Shown here: one piece after another, positions 24,743-35,559 of the stretch
How the letters are laid out: each line of letters opens with the position of its first letter
Numbering within the stretch: position 1 is the stretch's first letter
Source: Onchidella celtica
Taxonomy: Eukaryota > Mollusca > Gastropoda > Systellommatophora > Onchidiidae
Length of the DNA: 64,000 bases
Direction: 5' to 3'
NCBI GenBank assembly: GCA_963931925.1
Contig: OZ007582.1
Location: 38,068,617 to 38,132,616 of the forward strand
Position numbers and translations under genes: made by a program
The notes under the pieces: generated by a model
What the model was told of the DNA's origin: nothing
Seen by the model: the letters and a program-made list of their open reading frames with translations, nothing else
Database searches by the model: none

Positions 24743-27700
24743 TCACTTTGACTGACAGCTTCTCTCGTGGCTTATTCTACCAATGTTTGACCCGAGAGTG
24801 CGATGGCAGTGATTGCAGGTCAGTCTTTTGAGTTCACTTTGGCGAGTGTTTTCATTCCGCCTCTGTCGTTTTGTCAGGTATGTTTCTTTTGCCTTGAAGT
24901 CTATTGCGAGCGTGCCACTGCGCAATTTTTGTCTCCATCTGCTTCGATCATTTGCAAGGTTCTCCCATTCATTGGGGTCGATGTTGAATGCTTTCATCGT
25001 GACCTTGCAAGTGTCTTTGAATCGCAGATGTGGCCTACCTCTGGGTCGGTTGCCAGTAGCAAGTTCCCCGTAGAGAATTTGTCTGGGGATGCAATCATTT
25101 TCCATACGGTGGAGATGTCCAAGCCACCGCAGTCTTTTTTTGCCTAGGAGAGCCTGAGTTGATGGAATGTTGGCTCGGCTCAGAACTTCGATATTTGAGA
25201 TCCTGTCTTGCCACTTGATCTTGAGAATTTTGCGTAGGCAGCGAAGGTGGAAGGAGTTGAGGGATCTTTCATGTTTGGAGTAGGTGGTCCATGTCTCTGA
25301 GCCATACAGCAGGGTGCTTAGAACGCAAGTTTGGTACACGAGTACCTTTGTTTTGATGGTCAGCTTGCTATTGTTCCACACCCTTTTTGAGAGTTTGGCA
25401 AAAGCTGTGGCCGCCTTTCCTATTCTGGCATTTATTTCAGTTGTTATGTCTGTGCTACCACTGATGGTTGAGCCTAGGTAGCAGAATTTTCCCACTTGCT
25501 CCAGAGGAGAGCCATTCAGCATGATTGGGTTGGGGTTTCTCAAGCCTTGTGTCAAAACTACAGTTTTTGAGACACTGATCCTTAGCATGAATTTGTCACA
25601 GGCTTTGGCAAGGCTATTGATGAGAGCCTGGAGCGTGGTTTCATCGTGGGCCACGATTGCAGCATCATCTGCGAAGAGGAGCTCTTGTAACATAATATGC
25701 TCTGTACGAGATTTTGCTTTTAGTCTGGCAACATTAAAAATGGAGCCGTCCACTCTGGTGTTAATAAGTACTCCACCTGAACATTGACCAAAGGCATTCT
25801 TGAGTAGGGCTGCAAAATATATACCAAATAAGGTAGGAGCAAGAACACATCCCTGCTTCACACCGCTGTTTACAGCAAATGAATTGGATGTGCAGCCTTC
25901 AAAGTTGACACATGCCCTCATGTCAGTGTGGAAGGATGCAATAAGTTTTAGCAATGTTGGTGGACAGCCTATGGATTTAAGGACTGCATACAGGCCAGAT
26001 CGGCTTACGGTGTCGAAAGCCTTTGTTAGGTCCACAAAGCATGTTATAAGCGGCCTGTTTTGTTCTTTACATTTTTCTTGGATTTGCCGAAGTGCAAATA
26101 TCATGTCAATTGTTGATCGTTTGCTTCGAAAGCCACATTGTGTTTCTGGTAAGACTTTTTCCGCCAGTTGTTGAAGGCGGCAGAGGATGACGCGAGCAAA
26201 AGCCTTTCCAGTAATGCTGAGGAGGGATATGCCTCGATAGTTGTTGCAGTCGCCTTTGTCTCCTTTGTTCTTGTAAAGTGTGACAATTTTGGCGTCTCTC
26301 ATATCATGTGGTATCACGCCTTCTTTCCAACACTGCAGTAACAGATTATACAGGTGTGGTAATAGTGGGCCTTTTAGGTCTTTTAATACCTCTGCAGGAA
26401 TGTTGTCACTTCCTGTGGCTTTTCCAGCAGACAGTTGGTCGATTGCATTGGAAAGCTCGACTAAGGAAGGTTCAGCGTCAAGTTCGGCCATTATTGGCAG
26501 TTTTTGGAGGTGTTCCTCAAAATCTGGTGGAATATTTTTCTCAGTTGAATACAATAGAGAGTAATGCTCTACCCACCTATTCAGTTGTTCATTTTTATCT
26601 GTGATGGGTTCACCATTTACAGACTTAAGTGGGGCGCTTTTGGTGATGATTGGCCCAAGAGCTACTTTCATCTGACTAAAGGCGGTTTTCATATCTCCCT
26701 TTTCATTTGCCTCTTGTATGCTGTTACACAAGTCTGTCCAGTATTTGTTGGCGCAACGTCTTACCTCCAGCTGAAGTTTAGCTTTTGCATTTTTCAAACA
26801 AGTTTTTGTACTCTGATTGCAATTTTTGTTATACTCATTGAAAGCAGATTTCTTTTGCTCAATGAGAGGTAGGAGAATTTCGCTGTTCTGGGCTACTCAG
26901 TCGTTGTTTGAAACTTTATGCTGTCCAAAAGATTTGATGGCACAGTCATGAATTTTTGAACTGAGAGTGTTCCATGTTTCATCTACCGAGTCACATTGGC
27001 TGACATTATCCATGCTTTCAGCAAATAACTTTTCAAATGACTTTCTATTTGATTCATCTCTGATTGCTGTTACATTGATCTTAGGGATTGAAGGGGCTTT
27101 TGATCTGTATATTTTCTTGGCCGAAATTTTGATTTTGCTGACTACCAGTGCATGGTCGGTGTCACAGTCAGCACTGTGGAGGGAACGAGTTATTTTTATA
27201 CAGCCCAAACTCTTCCTCCTTGAGAGAATAAGATCTAATTGATGCCAATGGCCAGACCTGGGATGGCGCCATGATGTTCTTTGGCATCTCTTAAGGTCAA
27301 AGTACGTGTTTGTAACACATGAGTTTACGGAGCATAGCTCCAGAAGGCGCTGCCCGTTTTCGTTGATGTTGCCAATGCCGAAGTGCCCAATGCACTTTGG
27401 CCATGCGGAGTGATCTGCTCCCACTCGAGCGTTAAAGTCACCCAGAATTAGCAGGCCTTCGGTGAGAGGGATGTTGTGGAGAGTCCTCTGCAATGCCTCG
27501 TAGAAAATGTCTTTGGTTTCGTCAGAGGAGGTAAGTGTTGGGGCATAGACACAGATAATGTTGGTAAAACCAGACCGGGTGTTCAGTCTGAGTGTCATGA
27601 TGCGTTCTGACAATCCAATTGGAGTTGCGATCGAATTGATAAGGGAGTTTTTTACGGCGAAGCCCACGCCGTGGATTCTCGGCTGTTCGCTGCTAAGGCC

Positions 27701-27955
27701 CTGCCAGAAGAAGGTGTAGTTTTCTTCTTTGACTGACCCGGAGTCGGGAAGTCGAGTTTCTTGAAGGGCAGCGATGTCGATGTTTAGTAGCTGAAGTTCT
27801 CGATCAATAATTTGGGATTTCCTGATGGAGTCAATATCAGTGAGATCTTGCTGTTGCAAGCCTGGGCGCATTGTTCTGACGTTCCAGGTACCAAGTTTTA
27901 GTATTTTTCTGTTTTTGCCAGGTGCACACTTTACGTCAGCTTTTTGACTTTTGGT
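24743..27955 (-). pseudogene. LINE endonuclease-reverse transcriptase ORF with one internal stop
   Basis: Reading on the minus strand the frame opens after a TAG at 27956-27958 and runs to 24743, interrupted only by TGA at 26897-26899. The first part (27871-26900 from its first ATG) is an APE-type endonuclease. It has LGTWNVRTM at the start, QETR (residues 37-40), GDFNARVG (144-151), HQLDLI (210-215) and DTDH (237-240). The second part (26797-24743 from its first ATG) is a reverse transcriptase with FVDLTKAFD (motif A, 254-262), SGVKQGC and FADDAA (375-380, catalytic Asp pair). It ends in a CxxC...H...C zinc-knuckle-like motif. All catalytic residues are present. The stop sits in the linker between domains, so the element looks one substitution away from an unbroken frame. 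The + strand ORFs over this interval are shadows. Confidence 0.9.
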
Positions 27956-28641
27956 CTAGCTCCAACCACCTTATGAAGCAGGCTGACGTGGCGGAACAAC
28001 ACCCAACTGCCTGGGGGCTGCCCAGGTTACGGCGGGCGGTAGTTGATCAATGCAGCTGAAAAGCCGCTCCCACCGACAGAGGGGACCCCTGGCGCTCGTC
28101 CGTACGCCAAATGGATTGAGCTTATCACCGGTAACTGCCACCTCCCGTGTTGTGCCCATCCGTAACGGATGGCTGGAGTGTCCTCTCCAAATCGGAAATG
28201 GGTGGGCTTATAGAGGAGAGACAGACGCTTGCCAAGCCCGAGCAAACGCCTCCTGGTTTTGCTGCCTTGCCTGGGCTATTTTTAAGAGATGGTGCTTTGC
28301 CCAGAGGCACCACCCCTCTCTCTGCCATTCTAGTTAAACCCAAGGGAGAGACCAGGTCAATACATTTGGAACTAGTCCGGCTGCAGGAGATGCTGGAAGC
28401 CAGTTTGATGCAGTTCTCCCTGACAACCACCTTCGGGTCTCCACTCCTGATTTTCTGTCTGGGTTTACTCCCATAGCCTTTGCTATCATAGCAACACACA
28501 AGGCAGTGTGGTATTTGTATTCAGGGTTACCTTCCCCTAGTCTTCCTCTCTCCCGAGATGACCCACAAGACAGTGGGGGTGACAGTAGCAGGCTGTATTG
28601 TGTACTGTCATACAATAGCAGAAAACTCTGGCCTGACATTA
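27956..28641 (-). other. 5' untranslated/promoter region of the LINE
   Basis: About 690 bp richer in G+C than its surroundings, between the element's 5' boundary (next to the TSD at 28642) and the start of the long frame. No ORF reads into the endonuclease. LINEs of this kind carry an internal promoter here; none is identifiable by eye. Confidence 0.6.
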
Positions 28642-28658
28642 ACGGGAATTGCTCTGTA
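28642..28658. repeat. Target-site duplication, 5' side of the LINE
   Basis: ACGGGAATTGCTCTGTA, the second copy of the 17-bp duplication. Confidence 0.9.
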
Positions 28659-28689
28659 ATGAGTGAAAATATTGCTAGACTGAAGTGTT

Positions 28690-28995
28690 AGTCTTTACGT
28701 CACGTGGACCCGCAACGCATCCTGTCCTTTCTGAGAGAGGCTAAGATCTACAACTTGATTTAAAAGCTTTATACTCATTTACTATTATTACATAAACTTT
28801 TTCCAGGGCTTTACAAAACAATTTGTTTTTAGAATTTTGCTAATTTGTTAAACTTATAATAAATGTATTTAATTCTAGGTTAAACTTAACAGCTCTGAAT
28901 ACAAAACATGAATAAAGTGTACCCAAATTGACCGCGAAGGGCGCAAAATGGCCGTTATCGTGCCGACGCGCGGTAAAACTCAAATTCAAACAAAT
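28690..28995. repeat. Dispersed composite repeat with SINE-like core (copy 1)
   Basis: The order is a CGTGGACCCGCA(A/G)C block, CTACAACTTGATTTAAAA, ACTCATTTAC, TATTTAATTCTA, AACAGCTCTGAATAC and then the core GGGCGCAAAATGGCCGTTAT, CGTGCCGACGCGC, ending in an AAACTCAAATTC-type tail. The same series occurs in part or whole at 32.8, 36.4, 37.5 and 39.8 kb. The core-plus-AAACTC tail is the most widespread part and looks like a SINE-type end. Confidence 0.6.
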
Positions 28996-29244
28996 TGATG
29001 TCACAGTTGAGCTTACAAAATGTTTAGTTCAGCTGAAAACATATTTTTCTCTCTTTGTTTTGTTGCAGGGGATAACACTCGGCCACTACTACTGGCCAGA
29101 TAAAACATGGCTGAGTCATGACTGTGACGGGACTCCGATGTCACTAGCACGGCCCAAGTTGGAAGCTGTAACTTCAGAGGGGATTTCAGACACAATGAAG
29201 AAATCTATCCCGGCGAGTTGCAATATATTAGGACATACGGAAGG

Positions 29245-29430
29245 AGTTCCATAATTATGAGTTACACAAATGTCAGGTGCATATTTCATGTTCTGGGTAT
29301 TAATCGCCGAGCTCCGCATTTATTATTTTAAAAAACACCCATCCACTTAGAACACTTAACTGGCCAAGGCGGCGCTGCCTCTCTACACCACCCCCCCCCC
29401 TCCCCCAAACGTTCAAGTCGCATCCTTGTA
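29245..29430. repeat. Dispersed repeat paired with 23945-24090
   Basis: Right-hand partner of the repeat on the other side of the LINE, with a C-run at about 29389-29408. Confidence 0.4.
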
Positions 29431-29473
29431 ATATCCTTACAATGTAACTCAAATGCAGCTCCTCCCGGACATA

Positions 29474-29535
29474 AGATAAGATAAGATAAATTTTATTCGT
29501 CCTTGTACAAGGAAATTTGTTTTGATCATTGAATA
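29474..29535 (-). mobile_element. Possible 3' tail of a LINE or related retroelement
   Basis: On the minus strand the sequence reads AAATTTCCTTGTACAAGGAC, then GAATAAAATTTATC and repeats of TTATC. Many animal LINEs end with a short stem, an AATAAA-like signal and a pentanucleotide run of this sort. Only the tail is recognisable; no coding remnant is visible upstream on that strand. Confidence 0.4.
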
Positions 29536-29569
29536 CATAACAATAGTTACAGAAATTATGATATATATA

Positions 29570-29622
29570 GCGCGCGCACACATCCACACACACACAGACA
29601 CAAACACACGCACACATACATA
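29570..29622. repeat. CA/CG-rich microsatellite
   Basis: GCGCGCGCACACATCC followed by CA-rich repeats with several interruptions. Confidence 0.75.
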
Positions 29623-29649
29623 GGTATCATCCAAGCTTATTTTTTTCAT

Positions 29650-30895
29650 CGAGTGTTTTTCACGAGACATATAAAGTTTAAAGTTTTTCTGATTTATATT
29701 TGTACATGGACATCGGCTGAATCATTGTTTGATTTTAGCTTGGGGGAGGAGGTTTTTAGGTTGCTAGGTTCAGTTTTCAGTAATGAGTCATTGCCAAACA
29801 TGAGTGGGTCAAATCTACCTTCTAACATAAGGACATTGTAACTCATCATAACCCTAGAATAACGGGGAATTGAAGACTTGCCAAAGAAGCAAAGTTGTAG
29901 GTCACATCTTGTATAGGTGAACAATTTTTCTCTGATGACATATTGGAAACTGATCAGGAGTTATTGCCCTTGTCATTATAAACTAATATCCACTACGATT
30001 TAACAATATTTTTAGGATTCTGAGTCTACAATCATTGTGAAACCAATACTGTTTAAAGAAGGAAAGTTGAAGACTAGTCTAGGCGTAATCGACAGTTCTT
30101 TAAATATTTTAAAAATTTCTTAGCAAGTTGTGCCCCTTGGTTTTGTAAAACTGCTGACCATCCATAAAATCAGTTGTCTCGGAAACCGTAAGAAAAGCAA
30201 TACTTCTCGAAGAAGCAAAGTTGCAGGATATATTAATTTTCATGCGTAGAAATTGTCATTTTCTTTGACTGAAATTCTTTGTGTAGGCGTTTGGTCCTTT
30301 ATTGACCAAATTTGAGTGTCCATAAGTGTCCATTCATCAAAACCACAACTGTCTCACAATTTCTCCACAAATCAATACACCCAAGAGAAGCAGATTAGTA
30401 GAACAGCTTCTGTGGTGTTTGCAGAAGTTCTTATTTTGTCGCGCTGAATCTTGTGCAGGACTTGCGTCCCTTGATTCAGCAGTCATTCATCTATACTTTC
30501 TCAAGAGTGTACATATTTCACTGTTTCTGCAAAAAAAAGCTTTCCACCCAAGCTATCCACATTGCAGAGCAGTGATTGTCGCGATCACATGCAAAAATTG
30601 TCACATTGTCAAATGCAGTCTCACTGTGTAAGAGTAGCGACCCTTGATTTGTAAAATTTATGCCCATTCATCAAAACCGTTTTCAGTCTGCTGAAATCAT
30701 TAATTCTCAAAGAAGAAAAATTGTAGAACAAATAATACAACTAAAAATATGATCATTTTGACATCCTTGATCATTTGTGAGTACTCGTTTCGTGTACATG
30801 TAGTTTCGGGTGCTCTTTAAGGTTCTAATACATGGGAATTTCCCACTCCATTTCAGATTAAATACATGCAATATGTATAAATAAATACAATTCTT
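29650..30895. other. Stretch without recognisable gene
   Basis: Short ORFs of up to about 100 residues only. There is no splice-supported exon and no family resemblance. A weak internal repetition (GAAGCAAAGTTG at about 29886, again at about 30215) hints at old duplication. Confidence 0.4.
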
Positions 30896-30901
30896 CTACA
30901 T

Positions 30902-32289
30902 GTACAACTTTATAGTCTGGCTTCCTGTACTTAAATCCGTACATTACATAGGCACAAACAAATTCTGATGTCTACAACTTTATAGTCATGCTTCCTGTAG
31001 TTAAATCCATACATTACATAGGCACAAACAAATTCTGATGTCTACAACTTTATAGCCATGCTTCTTGTAGTTAAATCCATACATTACACAGACACAAACA
31101 AATTCTGATATCTACAACTTTATAGCCATGCTTCTTGTAGTTAAATCCATACATTACACAGACACAAACAAATTCTGATGTCTCCGACTTTATAGTCATG
31201 CTTCTTGTAGTTAAATCCATACATTACATAGACACAAACAAATTCTGATGTCTCCGACTTTATAGTCATGCCTCTTGTAGTTAAATCCATACATTACACA
31301 GACACAAACAAATTCTGATGTCTCCGACTTTATAGTCATGCTTCTTGTAGTTAAATCCATACATTACATAGGCACAAACAATTTCTTATGTCTCCGACTC
31401 TATAGTCATGCCTCTTGTAGTTAAATCCATATATTACGCAGATACAAACAAATTCTGATGTCTCCGACTTTATAGGCATGATTCTTGTAGTTAAATCCAT
31501 ACATTACACAGACACAAACAAATTCTGATGTCTACAACTTTATAGCCATGCTTCTTGTAGTTAAATTCATACATTACATAGACACAAACAAATTCTGATG
31601 TCTCCGACTCTATAGTCATGCCTCTTGTAGTTAATTTCATACATTACATAGGCACAAACAAATTCTGATGTCTACAACTTTATAGCCATGCTTCTTGTAG
31701 TTAAATCCATACATTACACAGACACAAACAAATTCTGATGTCTACAACTTTATAGCCATGCTTCTTGTAGTTAAATTCATACATTACATAGGCACTAACA
31801 AATTGTGATGTCTACAACTTTATAGTCATGCTTCTTGTAGTTAAATCCATACATTATACAGACACAAACAAATTCTGATGTCTCCGACTTTATAGTCATG
31901 CTTCTTGTAGTTAAATTCATACATTACATAGGCACTAACAAATTCTGATATCTACAACTTAGTCATGCTTCCTTTAATTAAATTCATACACTACATAGGC
32001 ACAAACAAATTCTGATGTCTACAACTTTATAGTCATGCTTCTTGTAGTTAAATCCATAAACGACATAGGCAGAAACAAATTCTGATATCTACAACTTTAT
32101 AGTCATGCTTCCTGTAATTAAATTCATACATTACATAGGCACAAACAAATTCTGATGTCTACAACTTTAGTCATGCATCTTGTAGTTAAATCCATAAACG
32201 ACATAGGCAGGAACAAATTCTGATGTCTACAACTTTATAGGCATGCGTCTTGTAGTTAAATTCATACATTACATAGGCACAAACAAATT
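30902..32289. repeat. 70-bp minisatellite array, about 20 units
   Basis: The unit runs TACAACTTTATAGTCATGCT, TCTTGTAGTTAAATCCATAC, ATTACATAGGCACAAACAAA and TTCTGATGTC. The period is 70 for most of the array (for example 31041, 31111, 31181 and 31251) and a few units carry small deletions. Units come in two alternating sorts, with CTACAACTT or CTCCGACTT at the same place. The last unit runs into A/T-rich single-copy sequence at about 32290. No long ORF. Confidence 0.95.
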
Positions 32290-32329
32290 TACTTTTTAAA
32301 AATCTTTTAAAAATCGTTTTCTGTCCATT

Positions 32330-32640
32330 CTCCACATTCCCGCTGACCACTTCTAAAACATAAAAACAAAACACAGCAATTTTTCCAACTGACAACTTTA
32401 GGCTCTTCAATGGCAAAGCAAAATGAAGATTTGAATGTGACAGCTGAGCCATAACAGTCACAGTTCACAAGCCATTTTATAGCTTTGACATGATTTCAGA
32501 ATATTTTCTGGCTTACTTGACACACATGTGTATATTTTGTTGATGATCAGGGATGGAAACCAATGCCAGAATAATTTCCACTACTTCAGACGTGAATTGT
32601 CACCACCAGCCGCGACACACATGGCTCTTGTATTTTATAT
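32330..32640. repeat. Duplicated segment, partner at 35560-35870
   Basis: Shared order: GACCACTTCT(A/G)AAACAT, AATGTGACAG, CATAACAGTCACAGTTCACA or a variant, TTTTATAG, TTTGACATG, TTTTGTTGATGATCAG, GCCAGAATAATTTCC, CTACTTCAGAC and ACACACATGGCT. Both copies are in the same orientation, about 3.2 kb apart, and moderately diverged. The 3' parts also contain exon-like sequence on the minus strand. Confidence 0.75.
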
Positions 32641-32835
32641 TACACCGGACAGTCCTTTGTGGGAAATGTCATATGAGTGGTAACTCTTCTCTTCTGGTTG
32701 CCTGTGCCTCCATTCTTTCAGGCGCCGATACTGCTTCTGTCTGTAGTTGGCCCATTTCTCAGGATATTTCCTTGGACGCTCTGACGTGGACCCGCAGCAC
32801 CTCTTGTCATTTCTGAAAGAGGTCGAACACTGCAA
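32635..32835 (-). other. Exon-like 66-codon minus-strand ORF
   Basis: After a CTCTTTCAG acceptor-like site near 32821 an open frame encodes a highly charged peptide, including ERPRKYPEKWANYRQKQYR and HRQPEEKSYHSYD, ending with TAA. The basic, codon-rich composition is unlike the flanking A/T-rich DNA. The beginning of the segment is repeated at about 28693-28735, where the ORF is not kept. It could be a terminal exon of an unrecognised gene or a domesticated or decayed repeat fragment. No upstream exon can be linked to it with confidence. Confidence 0.25.
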
Positions 32836-33060
32836 GTTGATTTAACAGACTTTTATCACATTTACAAAATTCATATAGACATACTCTACATTACCGGCCT
32901 TTCTCACGTTAGATCTTTAACTTTACTTTTATCTGATTTTAGCCATAGGCATCTGAGGGCTGAAAGCTAGTGCAAAGAGAGAGAATGAAAAAAACAAAAC
33001 ATGAGAGACGCGTGGTCGCCGTTGTCGTGCCAATGTGCCACTAAACCCAAACTCAAGTTC
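32820..33060. repeat. SINE-like composite repeat (copy 2)
   Basis: AACTTGATTTAA-like start, then TTAACTTTACTTTTATCTGAT, CATCTGAGGGCTGAAAGCTA and a diverged core (GTCGCCGTTGTCGTGCC) with an AAACCCAAACTCAAG tail. Confidence 0.55.
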
Positions 33061-33189
33061 CAACTCAACGTTAAAGGCAGACTGGTGTTCTTCTCTTGGT
33101 CTTCCCTGTCTCGGAGGCTTGAAATTCAGCTCGACATGAGGCAACCATATGTATTCTGTTACTCAAAAAAAAAAAAAAAACGAACAATA

Positions 33190-34291
33190 AAATAGTAGTG
33201 AATTACATAAACCCACATTGACTTATTCCAACCCAAGGCAAGATTCCAGCTGTGCATGTCTGGTACCCAAGCAGAAAGACTAAATTTGAATTTTATCGCT
33301 ACGTGTTTCCAAAATTTATTGTGGCACGTCGTTATCAGTGTATTCCACTTTACAGAGACATGGTCAAACTTTAAGATGTTGTTTTCCATGTTACATAATG
33401 AGAAATGACTCTGTCATTCTTAGAAGTGTTTCAATCCCAAGAGGGTCAACACTGGAATCACCAGGTCCCTCACTTTGTCGCCCGACAACACATCACACAC
33501 TCACATTGATTGCACCAGATTGGGACGAGTGAAGCAGCAATTTGGAATGGAAAAAAGAGCAATCAAATAGTCGTGAATTACATTATAATCCCACATTGAC
33601 TTATTCCAACCCAAGGCAATCTACAGCTGTGCATATCTGGTCCCCAAGCAGAAAGACTAAATTTGAATTTTATCGCTACGTGTTTCCAAAATTTATTGTG
33701 GCATGTCATTATCAGTGTATGCCACTTTACAGAGACATGGACAAACTTTAAGAATTTGTTTCCCATGTTACTATGAGAAATGACTCTCTTCATTCTTAGA
33801 AGTGTTTCAATCCCAAGAGGGTTAACACTGGATTCACCAGGTCCCTCATTTTCAATCGCCCGACAACACACCACACACTCACATTTGATTGCACCAGATT
33901 GGGACGAGTGAAGTTGCAATTTGGAATGGAAAAAAGAGCAATCAAATAGTAGTGAATTACATAATCCACATTGACTTATTCCAACACAAGGCAAGCTCCA
34001 GCCGTGCATATCTGGTACCCAAGCAGAAAGACTAAATTTGGATTTCATCGTTACGTGTTTCCAAAATTTATTTTGGCACGTAATTATCAGTGCATTCCAC
34101 TTTACAGAGACATGGACAAACTTTAAGAATTTGGTTTCCATGTTACATATGAGAAATGAAGTGTTTCAATCCCAAGAGGGTCAACACTGGATTCACCAGG
34201 TCCCTCATTTTAAATCGTCCGGCAACACGCCACACACTCACATTTGATTCCACAGATTGGTATGAATGAAGTTGCAATTTGGAATGGAAAA
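33190..34291. repeat. About 377-bp tandem repeat, three units
   Basis: GTGAATTACAT marks unit starts at 33198, 33573 and 33952. Each unit contains CATTGACTTATTCCAAC, AAGCAGAAAGACTAAATTTG, GTGTTTCCAAAATTTATT, CACTTTACAGAGACATGG, CAATCCCAAGAGGGT and AATTTGGAATGGAAAA. The third unit lacks some bases. A 187-codon minus-strand ORF at 33578-34141 spans two units but is only the repeat read through. Confidence 0.9.
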
Positions 34292-34299
34292 CACAAGGA

Positions 34300-34425
34300 T
34301 GCACTTGCACCTGAGGGCTGAAAGCTCGGCTAGCCCATAGAGAGTTAACGGAAAAGACCGTGAGAGGCGCAAAGTGGCCGTTATTGTGCCGTCGCGCCGT
34401 TAAACGCAAACCCAAACTCAAAGAT
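34300..34425. repeat. SINE-like core repeat (copy 3)
   Basis: ACCTGAGGGCTGAAAGCTCG, then GAGAGGCGCAAAGTGGCCGT, TATTGTGCCGTCGCGCC and an AAACCCAAACTCAAAG tail. Placed directly after the 377-bp array. Confidence 0.65.
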
Positions 34426-34492
34426 GCACTTGAAAGTATTTCTTAAAGAGTTTTATATTTGTAATAAGCAAAGATAGTCCACAAAACATTAA

Positions 34493-35418
34493 GGCCCATT
34501 CCATGTGACGTGTGTTACACACAAAGACCAGTTTTTCACATTGCTAGCTTCTTAAACGAATCATTAAATGAGATATTTATCATTTAAACATTTTTGACAT
34601 AAAAAAAAAAAGTGGTCGCTCTACAAGTTTTCATCTTTAGTTTTAAAAACTTAAAGGTAACATCTAACTCAAAGTGGTACTTAACTTGGCGTGACATATT
34701 ACATTCACAAAAAGTAGTTTTCTAGTTTAAGTAACATTTTCTGGAATTTCGGTGAAAGTTATCTGAGAATTTCATCAAAATTTTTAAATAATACTTGTAA
34801 ATGAAATTAAATTCTGTAATTCATAATTCTTAAATTTTTAGATGATGAAGACAAACAAGCGTTGTGATGTTTGTTAGTTTTTTCGTGACGTGTATTACAT
34901 CTTCACTTTTCGTGTATCTTTTCGGGAATAAAATAAGTTTTGGAATTAAGCTTGAATGTTTAACAATTTACAGTCATAAGTGATGTTTGTTTTATAATTT
35001 ATGTTCTGTCTCAAATATTTATTGCTAGAGAAAAACTTAATGACATAAACATGTGTTACACGAACCAGTAACGTCTTTTTTAGGTTCTTTCTAGCCATAA
35101 TCTAAATCAGAACTATAATTTTCTTATTTTTACGTTTTTAAAATGTCGATGCAAAATAAGGAACAAAAGATTGATTACATCCGTTACTTGTCATTTTAAC
35201 ATTAGACATAAAACTGCAAATTATATTGAATTTTTTTCTCCTCATTACGAAATATTGTTCTTAAAAACATGCGGTAAAATGTTTAAATCCGGTTCGTTTT
35301 CTCTTCAGATGACATTTTCTTGTCAATAAACCATTTTATAAGTCAAACCAAGGATTTTTTATTGAAAATTTCAAATTTCATATTTTCCAATATTGGTCGA
35401 CATTTCATGGAATGGACC
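34493..35418. mobile_element. 926-bp MITE-like element flanked by TTAA
   Basis: TTAA at 34489-34492 and 35419-35422 flank inverted ends: left GGCCCATTCCATGTGACG; right, reverse complemented, GGTCCATTCCATGAAATGTC. The first 13 bases match at 12. Inside, variants of GTGACGTGTGTTACAC recur about four times (34505, 34690, 34885, 35049), which may be sub-terminal protein-binding repeats. There is no ORF above 60 codons, so it is non-autonomous. Confidence 0.72.
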
Positions 35419-35559
35419 TTAACATGTTGCATAGAAACAAATAAAATGAACAATATTTCAACAGCATTGCCTGTAAACTAAAATTACATACATTTGGCCA
35501 GAAAATATCGAGGAGTTTCTCAGGATAAAATCAGTCAGTTGAATCTTCTTACCCTCCCT

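Larger units (their letters stand above)
24689..28641 (-). mobile_element. 3.95-kb non-LTR retrotransposon (LINE), apparently full length
   Basis: The element is bounded by perfect 17-bp direct repeats, as expected from target-primed reverse transcription. On the minus strand it comprises about 690 bp of 5' untranslated sequence (27956-28641), one long frame coding for an APE-type endonuclease then a reverse transcriptase, and a short 3' tail ending near AAAGGCCATATA, with no poly(A). It belongs to the animal LINEs whose endonuclease is often mis-annotated as craniofacial development protein 2, because that mammalian gene derives from an RTE endonuclease. The exact clade (RTE-like, CR1/L2-like or other) cannot be fixed without alignment. 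The intact duplications indicate a fairly recent insertion. Confidence 0.92.

Noticed and set aside
24803-26872. Several plus-strand ORFs of 65-124 residues
   Set aside because: Antisense to the LINE reverse transcriptase frame.
27971-28691. ORFs of 60-124 residues on both strands in the LINE leader
   Set aside because: Several mutually overlapping frames in a GC-richer untranslated region; none reads into the endonuclease or resembles an ORF1 protein.
30902-32289. CRISPR array
   Set aside because: Units abut with no unique spacers, the period is 70 bp throughout, and the context is an intron-bearing animal genome.
33578-34141. 187-codon minus-strand ORF as a gene
   Set aside because: Spans two units of a non-coding-looking tandem repeat; the duplicated peptide is just the unit read twice.
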